Of a DNA stretch of 52,969 nt, positions 32,567 to 42,200 are shown piece after piece. The stretch is from Clostridium yunnanense. Lineage in GTDB: Bacteria; Bacillota; Clostridia; Clostridiales; Clostridiaceae. Made by a program: the position numbers and the translations under genes. The stretch spans positions 1 through 52,969 of the forward strand of contig NZ_JAENHN010000040.1 in NCBI RefSeq assembly GCF_016595795.1, read 5' to 3'. The notes beneath the pieces were generated by a model. The model was given only the letters and a program-made list of their open reading frames with translations. It ran no database searches and was not told the DNA's origin. Positions within the stretch are counted from its first letter, which is position 1; every line of letters begins with the position of its first letter.

Positions 32567-34939
32567 ATGAAAAAAAGAGTAAGTAAGATATCTATTCTTA
32601 TCCTAGCGATTGCGTTAATGATGCCTTTGATTCTTTTCAAAGGTGAAGTTGTTAAGGCAGATACTAAGAAAGATATATCTGTAAAAACTAAAGTAGGCTT
32701 TAATGATAAGTATAAGGTTGGTTATTTCACACCTGTAACTATATCAATAAAAAATGATTATAAAGATATACAAGGAACTGTTGAAGTGAAAGTTCCTACA
32801 TCAGAGAATAAGTATGATAGTTATATGAAGAATCTGAGTATTCAAAAAGGAACAGAAAAGGTTGTTACAATAAATGTTCCTGTAAAACAAGCATTCTTAA
32901 AATATGAGATATCAATAAAAGATGGTAGTGAGGAAGTATATAGTGAGGAGATAAAGGTTGGTAGCGCTAATAATCAAACCGTAAAGTTTGTAGGAATTTT
33001 AAGTGATGATTTTGATAGTTTAACATATCTCAATAAGTTTCCTGCACCTAAAGGCGTTACTGTATCAACGGAATTAATAAAACTTGATGAAAAGGAGTTT
33101 CCGGACTATCTTCGAGTGCTCCAATCTTTTGATGTAATAATAATCAATAACTTTGATAGTTCTAAACTATCCAAAGAAGCTTATGAAAGTCTAAAAAGTT
33201 GGGTGAAGTTAGGTGGAACACTGTTAGTTGGTACTGGTACTAATTATAATAAGACCCTAAGTATATTTAAAGATGATTTCATAAAAGGTAAACCTGGTGA
33301 AATTATAAATGTGAATACCTCAAAGATATATAATGTAGCAACTAATGGTGATAATAATAACTCAGTTTCAGTAGAGAATTTAAATATACAGATAGATGGA
33401 AGTAGCACAAATATACAAGAAGGAAATACAAAATTACTTCAAACCCTCAAGATAGGTTCTGGATACGTAGCTATTGCAGGCTTTGATTTTGGACTTAAAC
33501 CTTTTGTGGGTTGGGCTAATAATAGCGCTTTCGGAGAGAAGATTTTTGGTATGATAAATCCTAATTTTGTTGTTAGTGATAAGTTTGATAACAGCTACAG
33601 GAACGGATATTTCTCTGTAAGTGGATTAGTAAGTAGCTTGATGGATAAAAAGGCAAATATAAATATATATCTAGCGGTACTTATAATTTATATAGTTTTA
33701 GTAGCACCTATAACTTATTTTATACTTAAAAAATTAGATAAAAGAGAACTTATGTGGATAACGGTGCCATGTATGGCTATAGTTTTTGGTGTTGTAATCT
33801 ACTTTTTAGGAAGCGGAACAAGATTAAGTGAAGTAGTAACAAATAATGCTAACATAATAAGTTTAGATTCCAAAGGAGTCGCTACTAAGAACACTTATGT
33901 CGGGATATTCACACCGAAGAAAATGAATGTTGAAGTATCAAGTAAAGAAGGTAAAAGACTAGAATCGCTTGATAATCCAAATTATAATGGTGATGCTGAG
34001 AACGCTAAAAGAAATGAAGTTGATACAGTAATAAGAGAGGATAAAGGTAGCCTAGAATTTAAGAATAAAAGTGTACTTGCAAGTAGAACTTTGAGTATAC
34101 CTTCTACTACTATTAATCTAGGAAAGATAGAAAGCAATATATCCCTAGATGGAGATAACATAAAAGGAAGTATTAAGAATTCAACTTTATATGACTTTGA
34201 ATATTGCTATGTGATAACACCTAAAACTTATTATATACTTGGTCCTGTTAAAAAGGGACAAAGTGTAAATGTAGATAAGAAATCTGGTGATTATGTTGGG
34301 GATGTAAATCAGCTAACTTATGACAAAAAAATTTATAATTTAAACACTGCTAATGCTAGTGAAGAAGATAGGTTTAATGCTGATTTACTTAGAATGTCAT
34401 ATTCTCAATCAATGCAACCAACTAGAGTTAAAGACATATCAGTTGTAGCTATAACTAAAGATACGATATCAAAGCCTCTTATAGTAAACGGCAAAGACTC
34501 TGTAGTTAAAGATAGAACAATAATAAGAATGCCGATAGTGCTTAACTTTAGGAGTGGAGATACAATGCAGTATCCGCAAGGATTTGTAGAGCACAGAATA
34601 TTAAATGCTTCTAATGTAAACTATGACCCATATGGGGATGTGTTCTATAATACGGGAACTCCAGAGATTATATATAATATAGATAAAAATATAATTGTGT
34701 CAGAATTAAAATTATATCTAGAGTCAATCAATGGTAAGGTAGGAAGTTATAATGCAACTTTAGAGATATATGATTATAAGCAAGATAAGTATGTGAGCAA
34801 AACTGGAGACAGTTTTAATAGTGATGAAATAAAGAAATATTTGAATGGAGATAACGAGCTGAAGATTAAATTAACTATAGGCAATAATGGAGAACCAGTT
34901 CAAGTACCAGAGATATCTGTAAAAGGGAAGGTGAAATAA
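32567..34939 (+). CDS. Exported membrane protein with GATase-like region (operon gene 1)
   Basis: A 790-aa protein with a signal peptide (hydrophobic 8-24, possible cleavage after VVKA), a beta-rich N-terminal part, a GATase1-like segment (about 185-225: VLQSFDVIIINNFDSSKLS, then LKSWVKLGGTLLVGTG), two membrane spans (about 365-387 and 396-418) and a ~370-residue C-terminal extracytoplasmic part. The design recalls membrane proteins accompanying MoxR/BatA and gliding-type ABC systems. ATG 32567 has AGGGGG upstream. Its stop overlaps the start of the ABC ATPase gene (TAATG), so it is coupled to the transporter. Precise function unknown. Confidence 0.85.
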   Translation: MKKRVSKISILILAIALMMPLILFKGEVVKADTKKDISVKTKVGFNDKYKVGYFTPVTISIKNDYKDIQGTVEVKVPTSENKYDSYMKNLSIQKGTEKVVTINVPVKQAFLKYEISIKDGSEEVYSEEIKVGSANNQTVKFVGILSDDFDSLTYLNKFPAPKGVTVSTELIKLDEKEFPDYLRVLQSFDVIIINNFDSSKLSKEAYESLKSWVKLGGTLLVGTGTNYNKTLSIFKDDFIKGKPGEIINVNTSKIYNVATNGDNNNSVSVENLNIQIDGSSTNIQEGNTKLLQTLKIGSGYVAIAGFDFGLKPFVGWANNSAFGEKIFGMINPNFVVSDKFDNSYRNGYFSVSGLVSSLMDKKANINIYLAVLIIYIVLVAPITYFILKKLDKRELMWITVPCMAIVFGVVIYFLGSGTRLSEVVTNNANIISLDSKGVATKNTYVGIFTPKKMNVEVSSKEGKRLESLDNPNYNGDAENAKRNEVDTVIREDKGSLEFKNKSVLASRTLSIPSTTINLGKIESNISLDGDNIKGSIKNSTLYDFEYCYVITPKTYYILGPVKKGQSVNVDKKSGDYVGDVNQLTYDKKIYNLNTANASEEDRFNADLLRMSYSQSMQPTRVKDISVVAITKDTISKPLIVNGKDSVVKDRTIIRMPIVLNFRSGDTMQYPQGFVEHRILNASNVNYDPYGDVFYNTGTPEIIYNIDKNIIVSELKLYLESINGKVGSYNATLEIYDYKQDKYVSKTGDSFNSDEIKKYLNGDNELKIKLTIGNNGEPVQVPEISVKGKVK

Positions 34940-35868
34940 TGCTAGAGATAAAAGATCTTTACAAAACATATGGAAAGTTTCAAGCTGTAAGAGGTCTAAA
35001 TCTTGAGATTTCCAAAGGAGAGATATTTGGGTTTGTAGGACCTAATGGTGCTGGAAAAACAACTACTATGAGGATAATATGTGGTCTATTAGATGCAACT
35101 TCAGGAAAAGTTATGGTAGATGGAATAAATGCACTAAAGGATACAAGACTTTTAAAGAGTAAAATAGGATATATGCCTGACTTCTTTGGTGTATATGATG
35201 ATCTTAAGGTTACAGAGTACCTGGAATTTTATGCATCCATATACAACATAACTGGGACTGAGAGCAAGAAGATCTGTATGGACTTATTGGAACTAGTAGA
35301 TCTTGTAGATAAGAAAGATTTTTATGTAGACAATTTATCCAGAGGTATGAAGCAAAGACTTTGCTTAGCTAGAAGTTTAGTGCATAACCCAGAACTTTTA
35401 GTATTAGATGAACCAGCTTCGGGTATGGATCCTAGAGCGAGAATAGAGATGAAGGAGATACTTAGAACCTTAAAGGGAATGGGAAAAACAATATTAGTGA
35501 GTTCTCATATACTTCCGGAGTTGGCTGAACTTTGTACCTCTATTGGCATAATTGAAAGAGGACAAGTGGTTGTAAGTGGTACTGTTGATGAAATAATGAA
35601 AAAGATATACCATACTCAAACCATAAAAATTAAGGTTTTAGAAAAAGCTGAAGAGACTTTAAGAATACTTAAGGAGTATCCAGATTTAGATAATATAAAC
35701 CCTGTTGGAGATAATATAATAGAAGCTTCTTTTAAAGGCGATGAAAGGTATATGAATGAATTACTAGTGAGATTAATAAATAGTAAGATTCCTGTTGTAT
35801 CTTTCAATCAGCTTGATGGAAACCTTGAGGATATTTTTATGAAAGTAACTGCTACTTTGGAGGAGTAA
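34939..35868 (+). CDS. ABC transporter ATP-binding protein (operon gene 2)
   Basis: A 309-aa ATPase of the ABC-2 export type (CcmA/GldA-like). Walker A is GPNGAGKTT, the signature is LSRGMKQRL, Walker B is LLVLDEPASGMD, and the switch His is in SSHILPEL. A C-terminal ~80-residue extension follows, common in this subfamily. It overlaps gene 1 by one base at its start and gene 3 at its end. With gene 3 it should form a dimeric exporter or a mechanotransmission ATPase working with the extracytoplasmic domain of gene 1. Confidence 0.93.
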   Translation: MLEIKDLYKTYGKFQAVRGLNLEISKGEIFGFVGPNGAGKTTTMRIICGLLDATSGKVMVDGINALKDTRLLKSKIGYMPDFFGVYDDLKVTEYLEFYASIYNITGTESKKICMDLLELVDLVDKKDFYVDNLSRGMKQRLCLARSLVHNPELLVLDEPASGMDPRARIEMKEILRTLKGMGKTILVSSHILPELAELCTSIGIIERGQVVVSGTVDEIMKKIYHTQTIKIKVLEKAEETLRILKEYPDLDNINPVGDNIIEASFKGDERYMNELLVRLINSKIPVVSFNQLDGNLEDIFMKVTATLEE

Positions 35869-36797
35869 TGATGAAGATGAATATTAATAAAAGCAGTTTT
35901 AGAATAAATCCAGTATTACTTAAAGAATTAAAGGTCAAAATGAGAGGATGGAGAGCACCTATATTAATAGGTGTATACAATCTGGTATTAACACTATTAA
36001 CAATACTGTTTCTCAAAATGATTATGGGGCAAGGAGTTATGAATGCAGAGCAAATATTTATAACATACGGGTTTATGGCAGCTGCTCAGTTTGGACTTAT
36101 AAGCTTAATTGCTCCAGCATTGACTGCAGGCGCAATATCTGGAGAGAGAGAGAGGCAAACCTTAGATATACTTCTATCTACTACTTTAAAACATAGATCT
36201 ATAATCTTAGGAAAACTATTTGCATCCTTAAGTCATATAATACTTCTTATATTAAGTTCAATACCAATATTCTCAATAATTTTTCTGTTTGGAGGAATTG
36301 GTATAACTGAATTACTACAGACCTTCTTATTTTATATTGTACTAGCAATAACTTTAGGAAGTATAGGGCTTTTCTTTTCAACCTTTATAAAGAAGAGCAC
36401 CGCAGCAAACGTATTATCCTATGCATTTATTGTATTCTTGTTCATAGGAACATTACTCATAACTGTGTTCTACGTTCAGATAGTGATTCATCCCTCTATG
36501 TTAAATAAAGCATATAATGAAACCTTTTGGCTTATGTACTTGAACCCAGCAGCATCGTTTATTGCACTTTTAATAAATCAGTTTGGAGTAAGCGGACAAT
36601 CGATCTTTCCTGGATTCTATATATCGGGAGGCAGCAATAATATGTGGGTTATCAATATAGTTATAGATTTAGTGCTATCAGTATTATTACTTACAGCATG
36701 CTCATATAAACTAAATCCAGCAAGAAGAAAGTTTTCTATAGATAAAAAGTATGATGAGCTTCATAAGGATGATATTAGTGAAGATAAGGATAAATAA
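35868..36797 (+). CDS. ABC-2 type transporter permease (operon gene 3)
   Basis: A 309-aa protein with about six membrane spans (28-50, 72-95, 118-140, 148-170, 180-205, 267-285) and the ABC-2/GldF-like features RINPVLLKELKVKMRGWRAP and SGERERQTLDILLSTTLK, the latter being the coupling region. ATG 35868 is in the TAATGATG junction with gene 2, with GGAGG before it; the second ATG three bases on is equally possible. The acidic tail (DDISEDKDK) is cytoplasmic. Confidence 0.92.
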   Translation: MMKMNINKSSFRINPVLLKELKVKMRGWRAPILIGVYNLVLTLLTILFLKMIMGQGVMNAEQIFITYGFMAAAQFGLISLIAPALTAGAISGERERQTLDILLSTTLKHRSIILGKLFASLSHIILLILSSIPIFSIIFLFGGIGITELLQTFLFYIVLAITLGSIGLFFSTFIKKSTAANVLSYAFIVFLFIGTLLITVFYVQIVIHPSMLNKAYNETFWLMYLNPAASFIALLINQFGVSGQSIFPGFYISGGSNNMWVINIVIDLVLSVLLLTACSYKLNPARRKFSIDKKYDELHKDDISEDKDK

Positions 36798-36826
36798 GTA
36801 CTTTAATAAAAATTATAGGAGGTGCC

Positions 36827-38428
36827 ATGTTGGATAGTCCATATAAAGAGATAATAGCTAGACTAAAAAAGGTGAAAAAAAGAATTTATGTGCAAAAGTT
36901 TCTAAGGAACTTTTCTAGTGCTCTTGCTATCTCTACTATACTAATAATTGTGGTAGCATTAGTTTCAAGGCTTATACCTATATATGGAGTTTATTTCATA
37001 TGGCTTCCTTCCATATATTCCGTAGCATTAGTAGCTTCTGTAGTTTCCACTATTGTATTCATGCCAAAGTTGAAAAAGGTTAGTGAGATAGTTGATTCCT
37101 TTGGACTAAATCAGAGGGTATCAACAGCTCTTGAACTTATGGATGAAGAAAATATATACAAAAGGGTTCAAGCTGAAGATGCTTTAGTGAAATTTAATAA
37201 CTTAGATTACGCTAAACATATAAGACTAATACCTTCAAAAGGGATACTTAGAACGCTTATAGGAGCTATGGTGATATTTTCTCTTACATTTTTTATACCA
37301 GATACATTAAAGGATGAGGCAAATAGACTTCATGCACTTAATGTAGAAAAGAAAGAAGAAGTGAAAAAGATAGAAAATGCTAAGAAGGAGATAAGTGAAA
37401 ATAAGAAGCTGACGGAGCAAGAGAAGAAGGAACTTATAGCGAAGACAGAGGAATTAAAGAAGGATATAAAACTAGCAAAAAATGATAAGGAAATAGATAA
37501 AGCTAAAGAAAAGCTGGCAAAAAAACTAGATATAGATAAGAACAAAGCGTTAGACAAGGATTTAAATAAACTAGCAGAAGGACTTAAAAAGAATGATGCT
37601 ACAAAAGATCTAGCAGATGCCATAAAGAATAATGATGATAAAAAACTTCAAAGCCAATTAGATAAGCTTAAAAATGATATGAAGAACATGGATAGTAAGC
37701 AAAAAGAGGCACTTAAAAATAGTCTTTCAAGTACATCAGCATCTTTAAGCAGTAGCGATCTTAAAAGTAGCTTAGGTGAACTTTCAGATTCACTATCATC
37801 AGGTGATGAAGCCGCAATAAATAAAGCTGTAAGTTCGGTTAGTAACTCCCTAGCTAAGGCTTCATCGCAAAGAAATAAAAATCAAGCACTAGCTTCACTT
37901 CAGAAAGATTTAGGAAATGAAGATCAACAGCTAGCTGAAGCTAAGGATCAAAATTCTCAAGGTCAAGGAAGTGGCTCTGGAAACGGCAGTGGTAGTGGAA
38001 ACGGTAGCGGAGATGGAAGTGGTTCTGGAAGTGGATCAGGATCAGGAGGAAATGGAACAGGTGGCGGAGGAAGTGGAGCTGGAAGTGGAACTTCTAACGG
38101 ATCTAATGATGTAAATCCTTATTCTGGTGGAGGAGTAGGAAATAAGCCTCCAGGTACTTCGAAAGAGAAGGAATATGAAAAAGTATTTACTCCAAGCAGA
38201 CTTGGAGGAGATGGGAAAACATCTTCTTTAAGTGGTAAGTCTGGAACCAGTGGAAATAGTGAGAGCGAAATAACAGATAAATCTAATGCTACTCTAGGAG
38301 AACTAAAACCTTATGATCAAGTTGTAGGTGAATACAGTAAAGAAGCTATGGAAAATATGGAAAACTATGAGGTCCCTGACGGTATGACAGAGATAATAAA
38401 GGGGTATTTTTCATCATTACAACAGTAG
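36827..38428 (+). CDS. Coiled-coil, Gly/Ser-rich membrane protein, DUF4175-like (operon gene 4)
   Basis: A 533-aa protein: three membrane spans (about 30-50, 54-79, 140-157), a long Lys/Glu-rich coiled coil (165-300), a Ser-rich helix region, a very low-complexity Gly/Ser linker (about 376-426) and a conserved-looking C-terminus (YEKVFTPSRLGGDGKTSSLS and VPDGMTEIIKGYFSSLQ). The layout matches DUF4175-type proteins found beside MoxR/DUF58/VWA genes. The long helix and flexible linker could span the wall or reach a partner. ATG 36827 follows AGGAGGTG. The linker is encoded by simple ggaagtggatc-like repeats that may expand or contract. Confidence 0.82.
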   Translation: MLDSPYKEIIARLKKVKKRIYVQKFLRNFSSALAISTILIIVVALVSRLIPIYGVYFIWLPSIYSVALVASVVSTIVFMPKLKKVSEIVDSFGLNQRVSTALELMDEENIYKRVQAEDALVKFNNLDYAKHIRLIPSKGILRTLIGAMVIFSLTFFIPDTLKDEANRLHALNVEKKEEVKKIENAKKEISENKKLTEQEKKELIAKTEELKKDIKLAKNDKEIDKAKEKLAKKLDIDKNKALDKDLNKLAEGLKKNDATKDLADAIKNNDDKKLQSQLDKLKNDMKNMDSKQKEALKNSLSSTSASLSSSDLKSSLGELSDSLSSGDEAAINKAVSSVSNSLAKASSQRNKNQALASLQKDLGNEDQQLAEAKDQNSQGQGSGSGNGSGSGNGSGDGSGSGSGSGSGGNGTGGGGSGAGSGTSNGSNDVNPYSGGGVGNKPPGTSKEKEYEKVFTPSRLGGDGKTSSLSGKSGTSGNSESEITDKSNATLGELKPYDQVVGEYSKEAMENMENYEVPDGMTEIIKGYFSSLQQ

Positions 38429-38500
38429 ATATCTTTTCATCTTTAAAACCGTTAAAGTAAATTAAGGCATTTGTAGAGATAAAATAATAAGGAGAATAAC

Positions 38501-39484
38501 ATGAGTATAAATGAAGAAAGCGTAAAAAGTATAATACAAAAGATAGAGAAAGTGGAAAATGAAATTGGCAAAGCTATAATAGGGCAAAAAGATATAGTTA
38601 GACAAGTTTTAATAGCTATATTTACTGGTGGAAACGTGCTTCTTGAAGGATCGCCTGGTCTTGGAAAAACTCAGCTAGTAAAAACTCTATCAAAGGTTTT
38701 AGATTTACCATTTTCAAGAATACAATTTACACCTGACCTAATGCCTGCTGATGTGGTTGGTACAAATATTATTATTAAAGATAGCAAAGGAAATAGTGCT
38801 TTTCAATTTCAAAAAGGGCCAATTTTCTCTAACTTAGTGTTGGCGGATGAAATAAATAGAGCAACACCAAAAACTCAGTCTGCACTTCTTGAGGCAATGC
38901 AGGAGCATACAGTTACAGTAGGAAGCTCCACCTATACTCTTTCTGAACCTTTTATGGTTTTAGCAACTCAAAATCCTATAGAAAATGAAGGAACTTATCC
39001 TCTTCCAGAAGCACAATTAGATAGATTTTTGTTTAAGTTAAATGTTCCTTTCCCAAATTTAGAAGAACTTAAAAGCATAATAGGAGTTACTATAAATAAT
39101 GAGGCTGAGGAGCTAGGAAAGATGATGGCTGGTGAAGAAATATTAGAAGTGAGAAAACTTTTAAAAGAAGTGCCAATTTCTAAAGCAGTAGAAGAATATG
39201 CTTTAAAGATAGTTCTTTCCACCCATCCAGACTATGAAAACTCTCCTGAAATATCAAAAAAGTATATAAGATATGGTGCCAGCCCTAGAGCTGCACAAGC
39301 GATAATCTCAACATCTAGAGTAAGAGCTATTATGGAAGGTCGATTTAATATATCCTTTGAAGATATAAAATACGTTGCTTATCCAGCACTTAGACATCGT
39401 TTTTTCATGAATTTTGATGCAGTAGCTGATGGTATTACAGCTGAAAATATAATTTCAGAAATATTAGAAAGTCAATTAAAATAA
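38501..39484 (+). CDS. MoxR family AAA+ ATPase (operon gene 5)
   Basis: A 327-aa ATPase. Walker A is EGSPGLGKTQLVKT (about 49-62), Walker B is LVLADEINRATPKTQSALL (from about 111), and sensor/arginine finger segments follow (ATQNPIENEGTYPLPEAQLD, YGASPRAAQAII). MoxR ATPases assemble into hexamers and act as chaperones for VWA-domain partners, often activating metal-dependent complexes. Here two VWA proteins and a DUF58 protein follow directly. ATG 38501 has AAGGAGAA; the DUF58 gene starts 12 bases behind it. Confidence 0.95.
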   Translation: MSINEESVKSIIQKIEKVENEIGKAIIGQKDIVRQVLIAIFTGGNVLLEGSPGLGKTQLVKTLSKVLDLPFSRIQFTPDLMPADVVGTNIIIKDSKGNSAFQFQKGPIFSNLVLADEINRATPKTQSALLEAMQEHTVTVGSSTYTLSEPFMVLATQNPIENEGTYPLPEAQLDRFLFKLNVPFPNLEELKSIIGVTINNEAEELGKMMAGEEILEVRKLLKEVPISKAVEEYALKIVLSTHPDYENSPEISKKYIRYGASPRAAQAIISTSRVRAIMEGRFNISFEDIKYVAYPALRHRFFMNFDAVADGITAENIISEILESQLK

Positions 39485-39496
39485 GGGCGTGTTTAG

Positions 39497-40369
39497 ATGA
39501 GTGATAAGGTATTTAATGGTGATTTCTTTAAAAACCTTGAAAATATATCTCTTAAAGCTAGAATGACCATAAATAATGGAGCAGCTGGAGGAAGACGATC
39601 TAAAGCAAAGGGAAGTTCTGTAGAATTTTCTGATTTCAGAGAGTATACTCCAGGAGATGATTTTAGAAGAGTAGACTGGAATGCTTATGGAAGATTTGAA
39701 AAGCTTTTTTTAAAGTTGTTTATGGAAGAGAGAGAAGCGTATATAAATATTTTTATTGATTGCAGTAAGTCTATGGATTTTGGAGAAGAGAGCAAGGCCA
39801 AAATGGCTCAAAGACTCTCTGCTGTATTTACATACTTAGCTATAAATAATTTAGATAGAGTATGTATTAACAAGATATCTGGTAATAGCTTAATACCATC
39901 TACTTCTTTTATGGGAAAAGGATCTTTTCAGCAAGCACTGAGTTTTATAGAAAATGCTGATTTTAGTGGGAGTACGAATCTTTGGGAAGCTATAAAAAAG
40001 AAACCACTTAAACCTAGAGCAGTAGCTGTGGTGATATCTGATTTCTTTACTAAAGGCTCAATTGAGAGTTTAGTAAAGTATTTTGCTTTTAATAAACAGC
40101 AAATAATATTTATTCAAATCCTCACAGAGGAAGAACTTAATCCTAAGATTGATGGACAAGTGAGACTTGTTGATAGTGAAACCATGGAGGAGATAAATAT
40201 AACTATTACTCCAAAACTCATGAAGGCATATGAGTTGAAACTAAAATCATTGACTAATGGAATAAAAGAACAGTTAAAAAGATATGGGGGAAGCCTTGTT
40301 CAAGTATCTTCTGAGGAAGATCTACAAAAGGTAGTGTTTGAAAAACTTAGTAAGGAGGGAATCATATGA
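39497..40369 (+). CDS. DUF58 domain protein (operon gene 6)
   Basis: A 290-aa soluble protein with the DUF58 core FSDFREYTPGDDFRRVDWNA (about 45-64) and a VWA-like fold (IFIDCSKSMDFG, with a DxSxS-type metal site D-C-S-K-S). DUF58 proteins are adaptors for MoxR ATPases. Its TGA overlaps the next ATG (ATGA), so it is translationally coupled to the first VWA protein. The start ATG 39497 follows AAGGG and GTG-rich sequence. Confidence 0.93.
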   Translation: MSDKVFNGDFFKNLENISLKARMTINNGAAGGRRSKAKGSSVEFSDFREYTPGDDFRRVDWNAYGRFEKLFLKLFMEEREAYINIFIDCSKSMDFGEESKAKMAQRLSAVFTYLAINNLDRVCINKISGNSLIPSTSFMGKGSFQQALSFIENADFSGSTNLWEAIKKKPLKPRAVAVVISDFFTKGSIESLVKYFAFNKQQIIFIQILTEEELNPKIDGQVRLVDSETMEEINITITPKLMKAYELKLKSLTNGIKEQLKRYGGSLVQVSSEEDLQKVVFEKLSKEGII

Positions 40370-42165
40370 AGCTTTATTCACAAATGTCTTTATGGTTTCT
40401 TCTTCTTATACCTATATTAATTTTAATGTATATATTAAAGCAAAAATATGAAGAAAAAGAGATATCAAGTCTTTTTTTATGGCAACAAGTCTTAGCTGAA
40501 ACAGAAGCTTCTACACCCTTTGAGAAGTTTAGGAATAATCTATTATTTTTTCTTCAGCTTTTAACTTTACTGTTAGCTATTTTTGCACTTGCAAGTCCTT
40601 TTGTAAATATAGGAAGTAAGAATTTTGAGAATGTGATTATAGTTATCGACAATAGTGGAAGTATGAGTGCTTTAGGTGAAAAAAATACTAGACTTGAGGA
40701 AGCTGAAAAAAAAGCAGAAGATATGGTTAAAGGATTATCTTCAGATAGCAGAATTACATTGGTTTCTGCGTCAAAGAACAGCAAGGTTGAGCTTAGTGCT
40801 TCTACTGATAGAAAAGAAGTTATAAATAAGATTAAAACTATTAAACCTACTAATAGTGCAGGTGATATAAATGATACATACTCACTTATAAAGTCAATAT
40901 GCAATAGCTATAATAGCTACAAGGTAGTGTATTATACCGATTCTGATGTTAATTTAAAAGAGATAAATGGTGAAGTTGTCAGTCTATCAATACCGAAAGA
41001 AAATGTAAGTTTGGATTATATATCTCAAAGTAAAGATAATGATTATTTAAAGGTTATGGTGAGGGTTACTAATCATGGTAATGAAACTAATTCTGAAATC
41101 TTGTTATATGGTGAAGAGAAGCTTTTAGATATAAAGAATGTTGATATAAAAAGTGGGGAAACAAAGACTATTTACTTTGATAAGGTTCAGACTAAAGACA
41201 GATTCCTAAAGTGTGAGCTATCACAAAAGGATGCACTAGATGAGGACAATGTTATTTATTCTATAGTGAAACAAAAAGATGGCTCCAAGGTTCTAATGTC
41301 TTCTAACCAGAATGTGTTTCTTGAAAAGGCTATATCAACAATAAAAGATATAGAATTATTTAAAACTAATCCTGGAGAGTCTATAGAGGGGGATTATGAT
41401 TTATATATTTTTGATGGTAAACTTCCAGAGTCCTTACCTAAAAAGGGAAATATATTGATAATTAATCCAGAGAAAAACAATGATTATTTCAATGTCTCAT
41501 CGGAAAGAGACGGAGGAAAAGGAAATGTAGTATCCCATGTAGTGACCAAGTATATGGATAAGAGTAGCTTTGTAGTTTCCAAGGTGAAGAATATAGAAGT
41601 TCCTTCTTGGGGATCCACTATAATAAAGGTTGGAAATAACAATGCAGCGTTTTGCGGGGAAGTTAAAGGGCAAAAGGTTGGTGCAATAGCATTTGATCTG
41701 CATAACAGTGATATGCCGTTAACTCCAGAATTCCCTATATTTATAAATAACTTAATGTCTTACATGCTAAACAGGGATACTGTATCTGGAACCCAGTATT
41801 ATACTGGTGAAAATATAGAAGTAATACCACAACCAGAAGCAAATAAGATATGGATGAAGCCTCCATATAGTGACAATATTGATCTTGGAACGAAATATCC
41901 TCTGAAGCCTTTTGATGAAGCGTATAAAACTGGTATATATGAGATTCATCAGAAGATAGATAAGAATGAGCAGACTAAGCTCATAGCCGTGAATTTTCCA
42001 ACCTCTGAAAGTGATACTTCTAAAAATATTGCTTCTAAAAACCCACAGAAGGGTGGAGGTGAACTTTCCAAAAGTGGCATTAATTTGACTAATATTCTGC
42101 TAGCACTTGCGCTTTTAGTGTTACTTATAGAATGGTTTGCTTATGTACGAATCCACGGAAGATAG
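40366..42165 (+). CDS. BatA-like VWA membrane protein (operon gene 7)
   Basis: A 599-aa protein with the BatA N-terminus (two membrane spans, about 7-25 and 60-80), then a VWA domain with MIDAS motif DNSGSM (near 95), a beta-rich region, and a C-terminal membrane span (about 576-592). The bulk lies outside the cytoplasm. Bat proteins were named for aerotolerance in Bacteroides; in clostridia the role is not established. It begins four bases inside the DUF58 gene and is followed after 35 bases by a larger VWA protein. Confidence 0.9.
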   Translation: MKLYSQMSLWFLLLIPILILMYILKQKYEEKEISSLFLWQQVLAETEASTPFEKFRNNLLFFLQLLTLLLAIFALASPFVNIGSKNFENVIIVIDNSGSMSALGEKNTRLEEAEKKAEDMVKGLSSDSRITLVSASKNSKVELSASTDRKEVINKIKTIKPTNSAGDINDTYSLIKSICNSYNSYKVVYYTDSDVNLKEINGEVVSLSIPKENVSLDYISQSKDNDYLKVMVRVTNHGNETNSEILLYGEEKLLDIKNVDIKSGETKTIYFDKVQTKDRFLKCELSQKDALDEDNVIYSIVKQKDGSKVLMSSNQNVFLEKAISTIKDIELFKTNPGESIEGDYDLYIFDGKLPESLPKKGNILIINPEKNNDYFNVSSERDGGKGNVVSHVVTKYMDKSSFVVSKVKNIEVPSWGSTIIKVGNNNAAFCGEVKGQKVGAIAFDLHNSDMPLTPEFPIFINNLMSYMLNRDTVSGTQYYTGENIEVIPQPEANKIWMKPPYSDNIDLGTKYPLKPFDEAYKTGIYEIHQKIDKNEQTKLIAVNFPTSESDTSKNIASKNPQKGGGELSKSGINLTNILLALALLVLLIEWFAYVRIHGR

Positions 42166-42200
42166 TGTTTTGATCAATATAAAGGAAGAGGAGGACAGTT

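Noticed and set aside
37330-37623. Minus-strand Ser/Phe-rich frame within the DUF4175-like gene
   Set aside because: It is the antisense of a Lys/Glu-rich coiled coil, which leaves few stop codons on the other strand.
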